From JACRIM01 sp038042195 (GTDB lineage Bacteria > Planctomycetota > Phycisphaerae > UBA1845 > UTPLA1), in the NCBI GenBank assembly GCA_038042195.1, contig JBBTET010000021.1:1-64000 (forward strand): a DNA stretch of 64,000 bases, written 5' to 3'. Positions 43,367 through 52,454 of the stretch are shown here, piece after piece. The stretch's first letter is position 1; each line of letters starts with the position of its first letter. The notes beneath the pieces are model-generated. The model was not told the DNA's origin. It was given only the letters and a program-made list of their open reading frames with translations, and ran no database searches. The position numbers and the translations under genes are program-made.

Positions 43367-45004
43367 TCATGGTCGATGCCACTCATCGCACCCAGGGCAG
43401 ATCAGCTGTTGATCGTGGCCACCGGCGCGGATCGCGCTCAAAGTTGCGGCCTGCCACAACTCCAGAAATGACTGTTGCCCGACGACCCCAAGACATTGCT
43501 TCCCGGCGAAATCCTGATCGCACGTCGTCATGCGTCCGTCCGCGAGGATCATCGCTCGTGAGAACGTTCTGCGACACGGAGCGCGCGTCGGTGGGGCGAC
43601 GCTTGTCACCGCGCGGTGCGGCCGTTGACTCGCGTGGTGGCTGTAACCGGTGATCGTGGACATGCCGAGGCGTCCCTGCCAATCGTCGTAAAAGGCCTCC
43701 ATGTCGGACATGTTCTCATTGGCCTTCACGAACGACGGCATGATGAGCGGGCGGACCTGCTGTCGCTGCACGCGGCGTTCGGCCCAACGATTGAGTCGTG
43801 CGATGACGGACTTGTAGGCGTCCACGCCCTGCACGCGCGAATAGGTCTCGGCAGTCGACGCATCGAGCGTCACTTCGACGAGGTCTACCGGTGTGCCGAA
43901 GAGTGCTTCCTCAATCGCGTCGGATTGTTTCGTGTCCGCAGGCAATACGGCGCAGGTGCGAACGGCAATGGCCGCGACGGCGGGGCTGCGTCGGAGCATC
44001 GTGCAGATGTCATGAAACGCCGGGTGGAGCGTCGGTTCTCCGTGTCCCGCCAAGACGACTCGAATGTCATCGTAGTCCGACATCGCATCGATGACGGATT
44101 GCACCACGCTCTGGCGCAACGGGCCGCGCGAACCCACATCGGTGCCGCGCGGACGGAGCAGCGTACCGCTAAGCGGGTCGTCAGTCGTCAATTCGATTTC
44201 GATCTCGCTTGGAACGGGTTCGACAAACGACTCACCTCTTTCGAGAAGCCAACGAGCAATCCGTGACGCATCCCAGGTTTCTCCTCCGGCGGCGAACAGA
44301 TCACGAAGACGGTTCATGCTCCGCGTCGTGTCCGCGAGCAGTCTGCCGCTCGCCGCAATCACGTCGTCGCTTGGTCGGTAACACGCCTCCTTGCCAGTCA
44401 GATCGGCGATGGGTCGGTCGGGGTGGTACGTCATCAACACACCCGGTGGCTGGCCCGATGGGGCGAGTTCCGAAAGCAATTCTCGCGTGAGGAGAAGCGC
44501 AGCGAGGCCCGGCGGAGCGGGAGTAAATGTCATCTTCGCGGTGTCGCTGTTGCGACGTTGCTGATCAATCATCGCGTCGAGAATCACCTGATCAATCACC
44601 ACGGCGGCGGCCGGTAGACTTAGCGCCGCGTCGGCCTGCTCTCGATCCACGAGCACCGACATCACATCGAGCCGCGCGTCTTCGTCAAAGACGGAGAGGC
44701 TGCCCGCGCCGCCGCGCCAACTGTCGAGGCCCCACCAACGCGAGGCCCGCACGAGCATTTCGTAGGGTGGTGGTTCGGCGTCATGCGGTTCTATCTTGAC
44801 GGCAAGGCCCCAGGTGAGTTCACGAAGGCGCTCGGACTGCGAGACATGGCAGAGCAGATGGATGGACGCGACACCTTTGACCAGCGCGACGCGTTCGAGC
44901 GTGCGACGCAGCACGGTCTTGCCGGCCAGCTCATCGCCGAGGCGCGAGCGCGTGCCAAGGGGCGAACGCTCCAGGTCAACATTGATCACCGCGATGCACT
45001 TCAT
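43367..45004 (-). CDS. Nucleotidyltransferase-like/SPASM protein with degenerate radical-SAM core
   Basis: The 545-residue protein begins like a sugar nucleotidyltransferase (KCIAVINVDLERSPLGTRSRLGDELAGKTVLRRTL, LVDREQAD). Residues about 270-470 resemble a radical SAM barrel: the GHGEPTLHP motif is kept, but where CxxxCxxC is expected the sequence reads ELTTDDPLSGTLLRPRG with no Cys. The C-terminus is a SPASM-like domain with Cys in CRRTF, TTCDQDF, KQCLG and CPGCDEW. The layout matches what I recall as 'spiro-SPASM' proteins of spirochaetes. It follows the MptE-like gene with a 4-bp overlap. Confidence 0.7.
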   Translation of the reverse strand: MKCIAVINVDLERSPLGTRSRLGDELAGKTVLRRTLERVALVKGVASIHLLCHVSQSERLRELTWGLAVKIEPHDAEPPPYEMLVRASRWWGLDSWRGGAGSLSVFDEDARLDVMSVLVDREQADAALSLPAAAVVIDQVILDAMIDQQRRNSDTAKMTFTPAPPGLAALLLTRELLSELAPSGQPPGVLMTYHPDRPIADLTGKEACYRPSDDVIAASGRLLADTTRSMNRLRDLFAAGGETWDASRIARWLLERGESFVEPVPSEIEIELTTDDPLSGTLLRPRGTDVGSRGPLRQSVVQSVIDAMSDYDDIRVVLAGHGEPTLHPAFHDICTMLRRSPAVAAIAVRTCAVLPADTKQSDAIEEALFGTPVDLVEVTLDASTAETYSRVQGVDAYKSVIARLNRWAERRVQRQQVRPLIMPSFVKANENMSDMEAFYDDWQGRLGMSTITGYSHHASQRPHRAVTSVAPPTRAPCRRTFSRAMILADGRMTTCDQDFAGKQCLGVVGQQSFLELWQAATLSAIRAGGHDQQLICPGCDEWHRP

Positions 45005-46932
45005 GAAGTCGCCTCGATGGCCCGGTCAAATCGAGCCAGGGACTCGTCGAGGATTTGCTGCAACAACGAGCACCCCTCCAGCAACGCGTCCATGAACTGC
45101 TCATCCCGGCGAAGCTGGCTCTGGGCGCGCTGGGTGTCATTCAACTCCTCGCCGGCCAGTCGGCGGTCGGCGGCGTATCGTTGCAACTCACCCATCTGCG
45201 ACACGTCGCGCACCATCGTGAAGATGAGATCGTGCTTATGCACCAGCGTGCGCAACTCATCCACGCGGACGAGCCGCTTGTTGAACTTGGCCGGCTCACG
45301 CGTCAGGCCGTGAAGCTCGCGTAGGATGGATTTTGTCTCTTCACACAGCGCGCGAAACTCGGCGAGCATTCGCACTCGCTCCACCAGCGCCTCACGACCG
45401 GCCCTCAGCCGTGAACCACTCTCCCATTCGATGCTCAGGTAATCGAATAGACGTGGCTCGATCGGCCGGGCACAGTGGATCGCAGCGGCCTTTGCAAGGC
45501 TCGTGATCTCCGCCCCCTGCTTGCGAACTCCGCCCTCGGTCGCATCGATGATCGTCGCCGTACTGCGGGCGAAGTCGCGCTCGAACTGCTCCTGATACGT
45601 GAACATCTGTTCGTCGGTGTAAATATCACGGCCATCAATGTCCGTCGCCTTGCGCAGGATGGGGCGATGACGCACGATCCGCTCCCACTCCTTCATTTCA
45701 AGGGTGCTGAATCGCCCGCACTCGGCCCGCCACGCGCGATGGATGGCAACCCCCGGCGTGTAGTACGTGTGGCCCGTAAAGCCGAGGTCTTGGCCGATGA
45801 AGATAATCGGGTCACAGCCCAGCCACTGCGCGAGGTAGAACGCCAGGTGCATGACCGTCGCACCGGCCTCCATCGGCGTTCGCTGGGCCAACGCAGTCCC
45901 CACGCAGCGATGAGCAAACTCGTTGTCCAGCAGGATCACACGATTCGGCCGACGCGCGTCCGACCCACGAAACGCATCCACCACGTGCCAGGTCGCCTTC
46001 GGCTCGGCCACCAGCACGACGCCTTTCGGCATCTCGACTCCCTCAAAGAATTGGCGCGATATCTCGCTGAAGTCGAGCGACGTGACGAAGTGCGGACGGA
46101 TGCCCCGCGCCAGGAGCGGCTTCAATGTCGTCTGCGCCGCGATGATGACGGCCTTGTCTTGCAACGCGTGAAGCTGGTCGATGTTCTTCGCCAGTGACGG
46201 ACCGGCCGCGACGAGGATCGCGGGGCAACCGGCGAATCGCCCGCGCAGGATGTCAGCGGGCGGCGTGGACAAGTACGTCGGCAGATTGTTGGCGATGTTG
46301 CGACAGGTGATGCCCGCATTTCGGACCAGTGTGACCAGCGACATCTTGGCGAACGCGGCAAAGTCCGTGATCGCCTGTCGAAACGCCGACTGCCACTCCG
46401 AGCCGTGATCCCGATAGGCCGGCGGCACGGCAAAAAGCGTGCCGAGCATGAGGATCGTGGAGTGCCGTTGGAGGCGGTCGTGAAGGCTCCCTTTGTCGAG
46501 GCTCGTGAATATCTCCACGCGCCCCGTGGCCAATTCGCAGGAGAGGTCGGTGTGTTCGAGGGCCGTCTTGATCGTCACCAAATCCGGTTCGCCGACCAGC
46601 ACGGTGATGTCGTCGCCGAGCGTCTCGAAAAGCGCCTTGAGGTGATAGCCAAGTCCGAGGCCGCAGAGGATGACGGCCGACGCATCGGTTCGCTCTATGC
46701 TCTTGCAAAAATCGACCGCCTCGCGGACCGGGTCATATCGGCTATGCAGAAACATCGCCCGACCGTCGGCTGTCGTGACGCTTGCCGTCGGCGGGCCGGC
46801 CTTGGATGGTTGAACGGCGAGCGACGCATCGAAAGGAAGCTCGTCGATCTTCTGCGCCAACCGCGCGTCGCGCCGCCAGAGTTGCGTCATGTTCGCAAGG
46901 AATGGGGCGTTGACCGGAGCGATCGTCGTCAC
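45001..46932 (-). CDS. MptE-like DUF115 protein (motility accessory factor type)
   Basis: The 643-residue protein has a central DUF115/MptE-like domain: ILVAAGPSLAKNIDQL, VIIAAQTTLKPLLARGIRPHFVTSLD, and IIFIGQDLGFTGHTYY. The N-terminal part is also family-like (AVILCGLGLGYHLKAL, DITVLVGEPD). The C-terminal 160 residues are helical. The family includes flagellin-modifying Maf proteins, thought to add nonulosonic acid sugars. Its coupled partner downstream is the nucleotidyltransferase/SPASM protein. No flagellin gene is present in the window. Confidence 0.82.
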   Translation of the reverse strand: MTTIAPVNAPFLANMTQLWRRDARLAQKIDELPFDASLAVQPSKAGPPTASVTTADGRAMFLHSRYDPVREAVDFCKSIERTDASAVILCGLGLGYHLKALFETLGDDITVLVGEPDLVTIKTALEHTDLSCELATGRVEIFTSLDKGSLHDRLQRHSTILMLGTLFAVPPAYRDHGSEWQSAFRQAITDFAAFAKMSLVTLVRNAGITCRNIANNLPTYLSTPPADILRGRFAGCPAILVAAGPSLAKNIDQLHALQDKAVIIAAQTTLKPLLARGIRPHFVTSLDFSEISRQFFEGVEMPKGVVLVAEPKATWHVVDAFRGSDARRPNRVILLDNEFAHRCVGTALAQRTPMEAGATVMHLAFYLAQWLGCDPIIFIGQDLGFTGHTYYTPGVAIHRAWRAECGRFSTLEMKEWERIVRHRPILRKATDIDGRDIYTDEQMFTYQEQFERDFARSTATIIDATEGGVRKQGAEITSLAKAAAIHCARPIEPRLFDYLSIEWESGSRLRAGREALVERVRMLAEFRALCEETKSILRELHGLTREPAKFNKRLVRVDELRTLVHKHDLIFTMVRDVSQMGELQRYAADRRLAGEELNDTQRAQSQLRRDEQFMDALLEGCSLLQQILDESLARFDRAIEATS

Positions 46933-46972
46933 AGCGGCATTCTACCGTTGCGACGGAAATTGACAGGGCACA

Positions 46973-47824
46973 TCAGCGCGTCAGGGCGACGACGATGGCG
47001 ATCACCCCGACCAGCGCGGCAAAGGCCGACGCGATGAGCGTCAGATTGCTCTTGGTCTCGGTGCGGGTGGTTTGGGTGGTGAGTTGATCGCGTAGCGTCT
47101 GATAGCGCGCGTCCGGGGAGTCGGCCAGCATCTCGACCCACGCGGCGTTGGCCTTCACCGTCTCAGTGGCTCGACCGACCAAGTCATGCAACAAATTCAA
47201 CGACTCCGCCATCTGCCGTTGATTCGATGCCAACTCAGCCTCGGTCTGCCGACAACCCGTCAACCCCTGTCGGATTTCTTCCACGATGGCCCGGACATGC
47301 TCGGCCTCGCGCACCAGACTCGTAATCGCCTCGGCCGTTGCGTCGGTGCGGGCCTTCATCAGGTCGAGCCGGTGATCGACCCGGGCCAGCGTCTGCCGAT
47401 GCTCGGCCGTCAGTTCGGGGAGCGTCGCAAGGATGCCCGAAAGATTCTGAGCCGGCTCGGCTCTCGCCCTAATCCGCTCGACGAGCAACGGCAGCTCAGC
47501 CCGCTCGGCCTCGCGATCGGTTTCAAGGGCCAACGTCGCATCAACGATTCCGTCGGACTCTGGCTCCGGCTCGACATTCGAGGGAAGCTCATTCGTCTGT
47601 GACTGGGTTTCGATGGACTCGATGAGAGTAGAGACGCGCTGTTGTAACTGGTTAAACGCCTGATCCCACGTTGATGCACCAGGGCGAATCGCCTCGCGCC
47701 GTTCCAAGACGGCCGGCGACACTTCCGACTCGATGGCGTCGAGGATTCGAGGCACTCCGGTCGGCGCTTCCGGCGTCGGCGCAGTGGACGGGGCATTGGT
47801 TTCGTCGTCGCCGGGCGTCGGCAT
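46973..47824 (-). CDS. Coiled-coil protein with C-terminal membrane anchor
   Basis: The 283-residue protein starts with an acidic Pro/Thr-rich region, continues with long helical segments of coiled-coil type (LARVDHRLDLMKARTDATAE, EAEHVRAIVEEIRQGL), and ends in one hydrophobic helix (LIASAFAALVGVIAIVVAL). It would face the cytoplasm as a tail-anchored protein. I do not recognise a family. It lies 40 bp upstream of the MptE-like gene on the same strand and may share its transcript. Confidence 0.65.
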   Translation of the reverse strand: MPTPGDDETNAPSTAPTPEAPTGVPRILDAIESEVSPAVLERREAIRPGASTWDQAFNQLQQRVSTLIESIETQSQTNELPSNVEPEPESDGIVDATLALETDREAERAELPLLVERIRARAEPAQNLSGILATLPELTAEHRQTLARVDHRLDLMKARTDATAEAITSLVREAEHVRAIVEEIRQGLTGCRQTEAELASNQRQMAESLNLLHDLVGRATETVKANAAWVEMLADSPDARYQTLRDQLTTQTTRTETKSNLTLIASAFAALVGVIAIVVALTR

Positions 47825-47916
47825 GGGGTCATGCTATGATTGCCGGGCCGGATCGTCAATGAAAATCAGCCGGGCGGTTCGCCTAAGTCCGCCGACCACC
47901 ATGGAATAGGATCGAT

Positions 47917-48231
47917 ATGACCAACTCGACGCGCATCGACCAATTGAAAAAGCTGCTGACCATCGAACCGGACGACGCCTTTCTGAACTTTGGCCTGGCC
48001 ATGGAGCTTGCCAAGTGCCAGGATTATGACGCCAGTCTGGCTTGCTTCGGCCGGGTGTTGACCATCGACCCGAACTACGTCGCGGCCCATTTTCACAAGG
48101 CCAAGACACTGGTCAGCATGGGCGACATCGACGCCGCCAAGCGAGAGTTGCAAGCCGGCATCGCCCAGGCCGGGGCCACTGGGCAGACGCACCCCAAGGG
48201 CGAAATGGAAGAGATGTTGGCGACACTCTAG
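47917..48231 (+). CDS. Small TPR protein
   Basis: The 104-residue protein is made of two or three TPR helices (DAFLNFGLAMELAKCQDYDASLACFGRVLTIDPNYVAAHFHKAKTL, reading across consecutive helices). It has no signal peptide. Small TPR proteins of this kind are common in planctomycetes, and the partner is unknown. It is divergent from the coiled-coil gene across 92 bp. Confidence 0.78.
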   Translation: MTNSTRIDQLKKLLTIEPDDAFLNFGLAMELAKCQDYDASLACFGRVLTIDPNYVAAHFHKAKTLVSMGDIDAAKRELQAGIAQAGATGQTHPKGEMEEMLATL

Positions 48232-48297
48232 GCACGCAACAAGCGGGGCGATCTTTGATAGCAGTGAAATAGAGTAAACCCACCTGCGAACGACAAA

Positions 48298-49086
48298 CTA
48301 CCAATGGCCCCACTCAGCCGTCTCCTGCTGATAGAACCTCCGTAGCTGCCCATACAGCGCCGGATGGTTTCGCTTCAATCGACGCCCATCCTCGAAGAAG
48401 CTCTCCGTTGCCACCGCGAAGAACTCCGCCGGATTTTCCGCGCCGTAGGGGTCCAACAGCGTTCGCCGCCCCATCGATGCCGCTGCCATCAACGACCGAT
48501 GCTCTGCCCCCAGGATGCGAGACCACTCCGCGAAGTCCTCCTCTCGCTCCAACGGCGGCGCTCCGTCGGCCGCGCCGTTCAGATAGTCCAGCGCATGTGC
48601 GAACTCGTGAAACACCACATTTCGCCCATCGAGCCGATCCTGCGCCGACTGCTTCACATGCTCCCACGCCAGCAGCACCGGCCCGCGCCGCGACGCCTCG
48701 CCGATCCGCGTCATGTCGATCTTGTAGATACGACCGTCCGGCCCAATCGCCTCCAGCGTCTCGCCGAAGTCTTTGGGATAGAGAATGACCTCTTTCGTCT
48801 CCGAATACAGCCCCAGCCGCGGCACGTTCAACACAAGAATGCACGCCTGCGCCGCGACGATGACCTTCATCTCCGGAATCACCACCAGATCACGATTCCC
48901 CCAGAACTCCTTCTCCGCAACGAACTGCTCGACCAACCCGTGCAACCGTTCCCGAAGCACGGGCGACAGAAACCGGTAGTGCGGCACGCAGTGCGAAAGC
49001 GTGCGCTGCCAATTCGCCGGCAAACCGGCCTCCGACTTTACTTCCGTCGGCGCACCACGGTTGAACAATCGGCGAAACCACGACAT
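48298..49086 (-). CDS. mtfA: MtfA-type zinc peptidase (M90)
   Basis: The 262-residue protein starts MSWFRRLF and carries the HEFAH zinc motif (VVFHEFAHALDYLNG), with a downstream Glu in NPAEFFAVATESFFE as the likely third ligand. E. coli MtfA is an aminopeptidase that also binds the Mlc repressor; whether this holds here is unknown. Length matches the family. The open frame upstream of the ATG at 49086 runs through palindromic repeats and is not part of the protein. Confidence 0.9.
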   Translation of the reverse strand: MSWFRRLFNRGAPTEVKSEAGLPANWQRTLSHCVPHYRFLSPVLRERLHGLVEQFVAEKEFWGNRDLVVIPEMKVIVAAQACILVLNVPRLGLYSETKEVILYPKDFGETLEAIGPDGRIYKIDMTRIGEASRRGPVLLAWEHVKQSAQDRLDGRNVVFHEFAHALDYLNGAADGAPPLEREEDFAEWSRILGAEHRSLMAAASMGRRTLLDPYGAENPAEFFAVATESFFEDGRRLKRNHPALYGQLRRFYQQETAEWGHW

Positions 49087-49103
49087 GCTCGTATGATAGG
49101 TGT

Positions 49104-49186
49104 GGCACCGCCAATTGTGGCACCGACTATCAGTCGGTGCAGTCCCGTGTGGTACCGCAGAAGTGTGGCACCGGCTAACAGCCGGT
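49104..49186. repeat. Cluster of GTGGCACCG palindromes
   Basis: The phrase GTGGCACCG occurs at 49103-49111 and 49117-49125, with a variant GTGGTACCG near 49150 and GTGGCACCG again near 49164. Two copies form perfect hairpins: GCACCGACT/AGTCGGTGC (49120-49140) and ACCGGCT/AGCCGGT (49170-49186), each with a 3-nt centre. The cluster ends 11 nt before the ribosome site of the MaoC gene. Confidence 0.65.
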
Positions 49187-49208
49187 TTGGTCAAAAGGAG
49201 TACCTCCC

Positions 49209-49649
49209 ATGCCCGGCCTCACCCCCAGCACCCGACCCACCATCAGCCTCAACGACTCCGGCTCCTTCACCAAAACCATCACCGAGAAGGACGTCTTCGC
49301 CTTCGCCGACGCCTCGGGCGATCAAAACCCGCTGCACATCAACGAAGAATACGCCAAGAAAACCCGCTTCGGCCAACGCGTCGCCCACGGCATCCTCATG
49401 GCAGGCATCATCTCCACCGTCCTCGGCGGCGAAATCCCCGGCCTCGGCACCATTTTCGTCGAGCTACACATTCGTTTCTTGAAACCCGTCTTCTTCGGCG
49501 ACACCATCACCGCCAACGCCCTCGTCTCCGAGATCATCAATCCCAAACGCCTGCGCCTCATGGTCTACTGCGTGAACCAGGAAGGCAAAGACGTCGCCAT
49601 CGGCAACGCCATCGTCATCCCGCCGGAAGGGACGGAGGTGATTGCATGA
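49209..49649 (+). CDS. MaoC-like (R)-specific enoyl-CoA hydratase
   Basis: The 146-residue hot-dog fold protein has the hydratase-2 motif: FADASGDQNPLHINEEYAKKTRFGQRVAHGIL, where Asp and His are catalytic in the family, and ELHIRFLKPVFFGDTI. It should hydrate trans-2-enoyl-CoA. AAAGGAG lies ten bases before the ATG. There is no fatty-acid or polyhydroxyalkanoate gene adjacent. Palindromic repeats occupy the upstream region. Confidence 0.9.
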   Translation: MPGLTPSTRPTISLNDSGSFTKTITEKDVFAFADASGDQNPLHINEEYAKKTRFGQRVAHGILMAGIISTVLGGEIPGLGTIFVELHIRFLKPVFFGDTITANALVSEIINPKRLRLMVYCVNQEGKDVAIGNAIVIPPEGTEVIA

Positions 49650-49661
49650 TGTGTTTGACTT

Positions 49662-51068
49662 CTAAGACGCCGAGCGCGTCATCCACACACTCTTATGCGA
49701 CGTGAATAACGCGTAGGGCCAGACCCAACAGAGCAGCAGTATTGCGTAGAAGCTGTAGGGAATCGCCAGCAGCGCCTCGTCGTCGCGCTCGCGGGCGGCG
49801 GTGAAGAAAAGTGGAAACACTCCCCCCACCACGCAGGCGGCGAGTAGCTTCAACCCAAACACCATCGGCCACGCGAATGAAAGCACGAACGCGGCGGCGA
49901 GGAAGAAGTACGGCACGAAGAGTCCAGTCGCGCCGATGAGAAAGTTGAATCGCAAAGCGTAACAACGGCTTCGAGGCTTAAAAACAAACCTGGCCAGATG
50001 CGCCGTTTCTCTAACGTTGCTGCGGCCCCAGCGTAGAAACATTCGGGCCAGCCCACCGTACGTCGTCGGACTTTGCGTGCGAACGTGGGCCGTGCGTTGG
50101 AACTTCACGACATACCCCTGTCGCAGGACGAAATTCGTCATGGCATGATCCTCCCCCGCGCGAGCCGGTTGCCCCAGCCACTCCTGATGCAGCCACTCCT
50201 CCATCACCGGCTCGACGGCTGCGCGTCGATACGCCGCGAGCGCCCCCGCCACACACAACACGCTTCCGCCGGACATGACGCTCTGCGCCGCCCGCTTGTA
50301 GTCGAAGGTCATGACATAGCGAATGTCCAGCATGCGCGGGATCAGTCCGCCCGACTTGTTCAACACGCGCACGTTGCCCGCCACCGCGCCGACGCCCGCG
50401 TCACGAACCAACGGGCTGACCAGCTCGCGCAGTGCATCACGCGCCACGAACGAGTCGCTGTCCACGGTGATGAGAATATCACCGCTCGCCCGGCGAAATC
50501 CCTCGTACAACGCATGACGCTTGCCACGATTCGTCGGTAAGCGAATCGCCTCGATGCGTCGACCGGTTGAAAACCGATCCCACATGCCAGCCGCACGTTC
50601 GACATGACTCCACGTCTCATCCGTGCTGCCGTCGTCAACCACGATCACCTCCATCCGCTCCGGCGGATAGTCGGCCATAGAAAGGTGGCGCAACGTCTCT
50701 GCGATCATCGCCCCTTCATTGAAAACCGGAACGACCACCGTGATGCGCGGCAGATCGCCCGTCGACACGCACGGTGTCGGTCGATACCGAATCGCCAGTA
50801 CAAATCGCCACGCCGACCAAACCGTGGTCAACCCGCCATACGCCATTCCAAGGATCAAGAATGGCCGACCGACGCGATGCTGCCAGAGCAATTGAAACGC
50901 CTCTTCGCGGGCATGACTCGTGAATGCAATAACCACGATCGCCGCGCTGACGGCGACAATCGCAACCTTAAATACGAAATCCGCAGGATCAAATCGGCGA
51001 AGCGGCTCTCCCCGAACCGACGCCCCCTCGCCAACAATTGAAATGTGTGAGGTGGAAAACGTCGTCAC
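49662..51068 (-). CDS. Membrane glycosyltransferase, GT2 processive type
   Basis: The 468-residue protein has an N-terminal helix pair, a cytosolic GT2 domain (VVVPVFNEG, VIVVDDGSTDET, NRGKRHALYEGF, ITVDSDSFV, AGEDHAMTNFVL), the MFLRWGRSN segment that corresponds to the QxxRW motif, and four C-terminal helices. This is the layout of hyaluronan/chitin/cellulose-type synthases, so it probably makes and extrudes a beta-linked polysaccharide. Product unknown. The GTG at 51068 has CGGAG seven bases upstream. It lies 37 bp after the histidine kinase on the same strand. Confidence 0.88.
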   Translation of the reverse strand: MTTFSTSHISIVGEGASVRGEPLRRFDPADFVFKVAIVAVSAAIVVIAFTSHAREEAFQLLWQHRVGRPFLILGMAYGGLTTVWSAWRFVLAIRYRPTPCVSTGDLPRITVVVPVFNEGAMIAETLRHLSMADYPPERMEVIVVDDGSTDETWSHVERAAGMWDRFSTGRRIEAIRLPTNRGKRHALYEGFRRASGDILITVDSDSFVARDALRELVSPLVRDAGVGAVAGNVRVLNKSGGLIPRMLDIRYVMTFDYKRAAQSVMSGGSVLCVAGALAAYRRAAVEPVMEEWLHQEWLGQPARAGEDHAMTNFVLRQGYVVKFQRTAHVRTQSPTTYGGLARMFLRWGRSNVRETAHLARFVFKPRSRCYALRFNFLIGATGLFVPYFFLAAAFVLSFAWPMVFGLKLLAACVVGGVFPLFFTAARERDDEALLAIPYSFYAILLLCWVWPYALFTSHKSVWMTRSAS

Positions 51069-51105
51069 GCCCGTACTCCGTGATGCGAAGGAAATGGTAC
51101 GCGAC

Positions 51106-51903
51106 TCACACCGGCATCGGCAGGGTAAGCGTGAACGTCGCCCCAAGCCCCGGCTCGCTCGCCACGCTGATGTCCCCATCCATCTCAACCATCAGCCGCT
51201 TGCACACATGCAGCCCAAGCCCAAGCCCGCCACGGTCGGGGCGCGTCTCGTGTCGCTTCGTCGAGAAGAATGGCTCAAAGACACGCGGCACATTCTCCGG
51301 CTTGATGCCCGGCCCGGTGTCGGCGACCTCGATGGCGACCTTCCCATCGTTCATCCGTCGCGCGGCAATCGTCAATCGCCCGGCCCGATCAAGCATCGCC
51401 TGTCGCGCGTTGAGGACGAGATTGAAAAGCACCTGTTGCAACGAACTCGCATGCGCCGTGGCACTCAGTCCTTCCGGCACATCAATTGTCAAGGAAATCG
51501 AGTCCTTCTCCAAATCCCGCCCGAGGCACGCCACCGCATCCTCGATCAACGGCCGCAATGACACGACCGTCGGCCCTGTCGATGCGTCGCCCGCCAACCC
51601 AAGTATCTTCCCAGATAGATCACTCAGACGCTGCGCATTCTTCAGTGTGCGCTCCAACGCCGTCTTCATCAGGTCCGGCTCGCCGCGCTGCAAGGCATAT
51701 TGGCAATAGCTCACGATCGGCGTGAGCATGTTGTTGAACTCGTGGGCGATCATGGCCGCCATCGTCCCGACCGAGGCCAACCGTTGCAGCGTGTCCACCT
51801 GCCGTTGCAGGTCGCCGAATTGCGAATCAAGCCCGTCGAGCGCGCTCTGTACGAGGTCGCCGGTCTGGGCTACGTTGCTGTCGGAAAAGTCGTGTGATGG
51901 CAT
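51106..51903 (-). CDS. Soluble sensor histidine kinase
   Basis: The 265-residue protein has no membrane helix. A short N-terminal coiled coil leads into a HisKA-like helix with the phospho-acceptor His in MIAHEFNNMLTP, then a HATPase_c domain: N box LFNLVLNARQAM, ADTGPGI, FEPFFSTK, GGLGLGLHVCKRLM and GLGATFTLTLP. It has no sensor domain and no adjacent response regulator. It probably works with the glycosyltransferase gene 37 bp downstream only at transcript level. The ATG at 51903 is preferred over a poorly composed upstream extension. Confidence 0.9.
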   Translation of the reverse strand: MPSHDFSDSNVAQTGDLVQSALDGLDSQFGDLQRQVDTLQRLASVGTMAAMIAHEFNNMLTPIVSYCQYALQRGEPDLMKTALERTLKNAQRLSDLSGKILGLAGDASTGPTVVSLRPLIEDAVACLGRDLEKDSISLTIDVPEGLSATAHASSLQQVLFNLVLNARQAMLDRAGRLTIAARRMNDGKVAIEVADTGPGIKPENVPRVFEPFFSTKRHETRPDRGGLGLGLHVCKRLMVEMDGDISVASEPGLGATFTLTLPMPV

Positions 51904-52002
51904 GGGTTGCGCCTGTCGTGGAGACGACGGATTTATCGGCAACGACGCGGGCCACGCATGATGCCGCGAAAGCTGCGCGAGCGGCGCAAAGGGTGCGGTT
52001 CG

Positions 52003-52266
52003 ATGGACCTCCAAACAAGACTCGACATCCTGACCGGCCTTGCAGAGGAACTCGGCCTGGCGATTCGCCGCGAACCACTCGGCGGCGCCGGCGGCGGGTT
52101 CTGCCAAATAAAGGGGCAACGCATCCTCTTCATTGACACGATGGGCGACGTGGAGACGCGATACGAGCGCACCCTGGAAGCCCTCGCCGGCCTCCCAGAA
52201 ATCGAGCAACGCTTCGTCCCGCCGGAGATACGAGAAGACATCATTCGGCAGCGCGTTTCAAAGTAA
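52003..52266 (+). CDS. Small conserved protein of unknown function
   Basis: An 87-residue soluble protein starting MDLQTRLDILTGLAEELGL, with a Gly-rich turn (EPLGGAGGGFCQIKGQ), ILFIDTMGDVETRYERTLEAL and a charged end. I recall similar small proteins in planctomycetes and other bacteria but know no function. It is divergent from the histidine kinase across 99 bp. The frame extends upstream to 51907, but only this part is protein-like. Confidence 0.7.
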   Translation: MDLQTRLDILTGLAEELGLAIRREPLGGAGGGFCQIKGQRILFIDTMGDVETRYERTLEALAGLPEIEQRFVPPEIREDIIRQRVSK

Positions 52267-52360
52267 AGCACGTCGAAATAAACGGATTCCCGTCGCCCTG
52301 TTGTTAAGCCAGACTTCCACAATACCACGCAGGCCTTGAATGCAATTGAGCTTTCCCAAG

Positions 52361-52389
52361 TTGCAATTAACAGCCAAAAAAGGTACGAT
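52361..52389 (+). promoter_or_regulatory. Promoter candidate for the propeller-like secreted protein
   Basis: TTGCAA (52361-52366) and TACGAT (52384-52389) are 17 nt apart, in an AT-rich stretch unusual for this window. TGCAATT occurs twice (52341 and 52362), a possible regulator half-site pair. Confidence 0.4.
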
Positions 52390-52454
52390 GCTTGTCAAGT
52401 GTTGGACATGCAAGAAAGCGCCGACGACGACTCGCAAGAGCTAGATGGTGCAAT

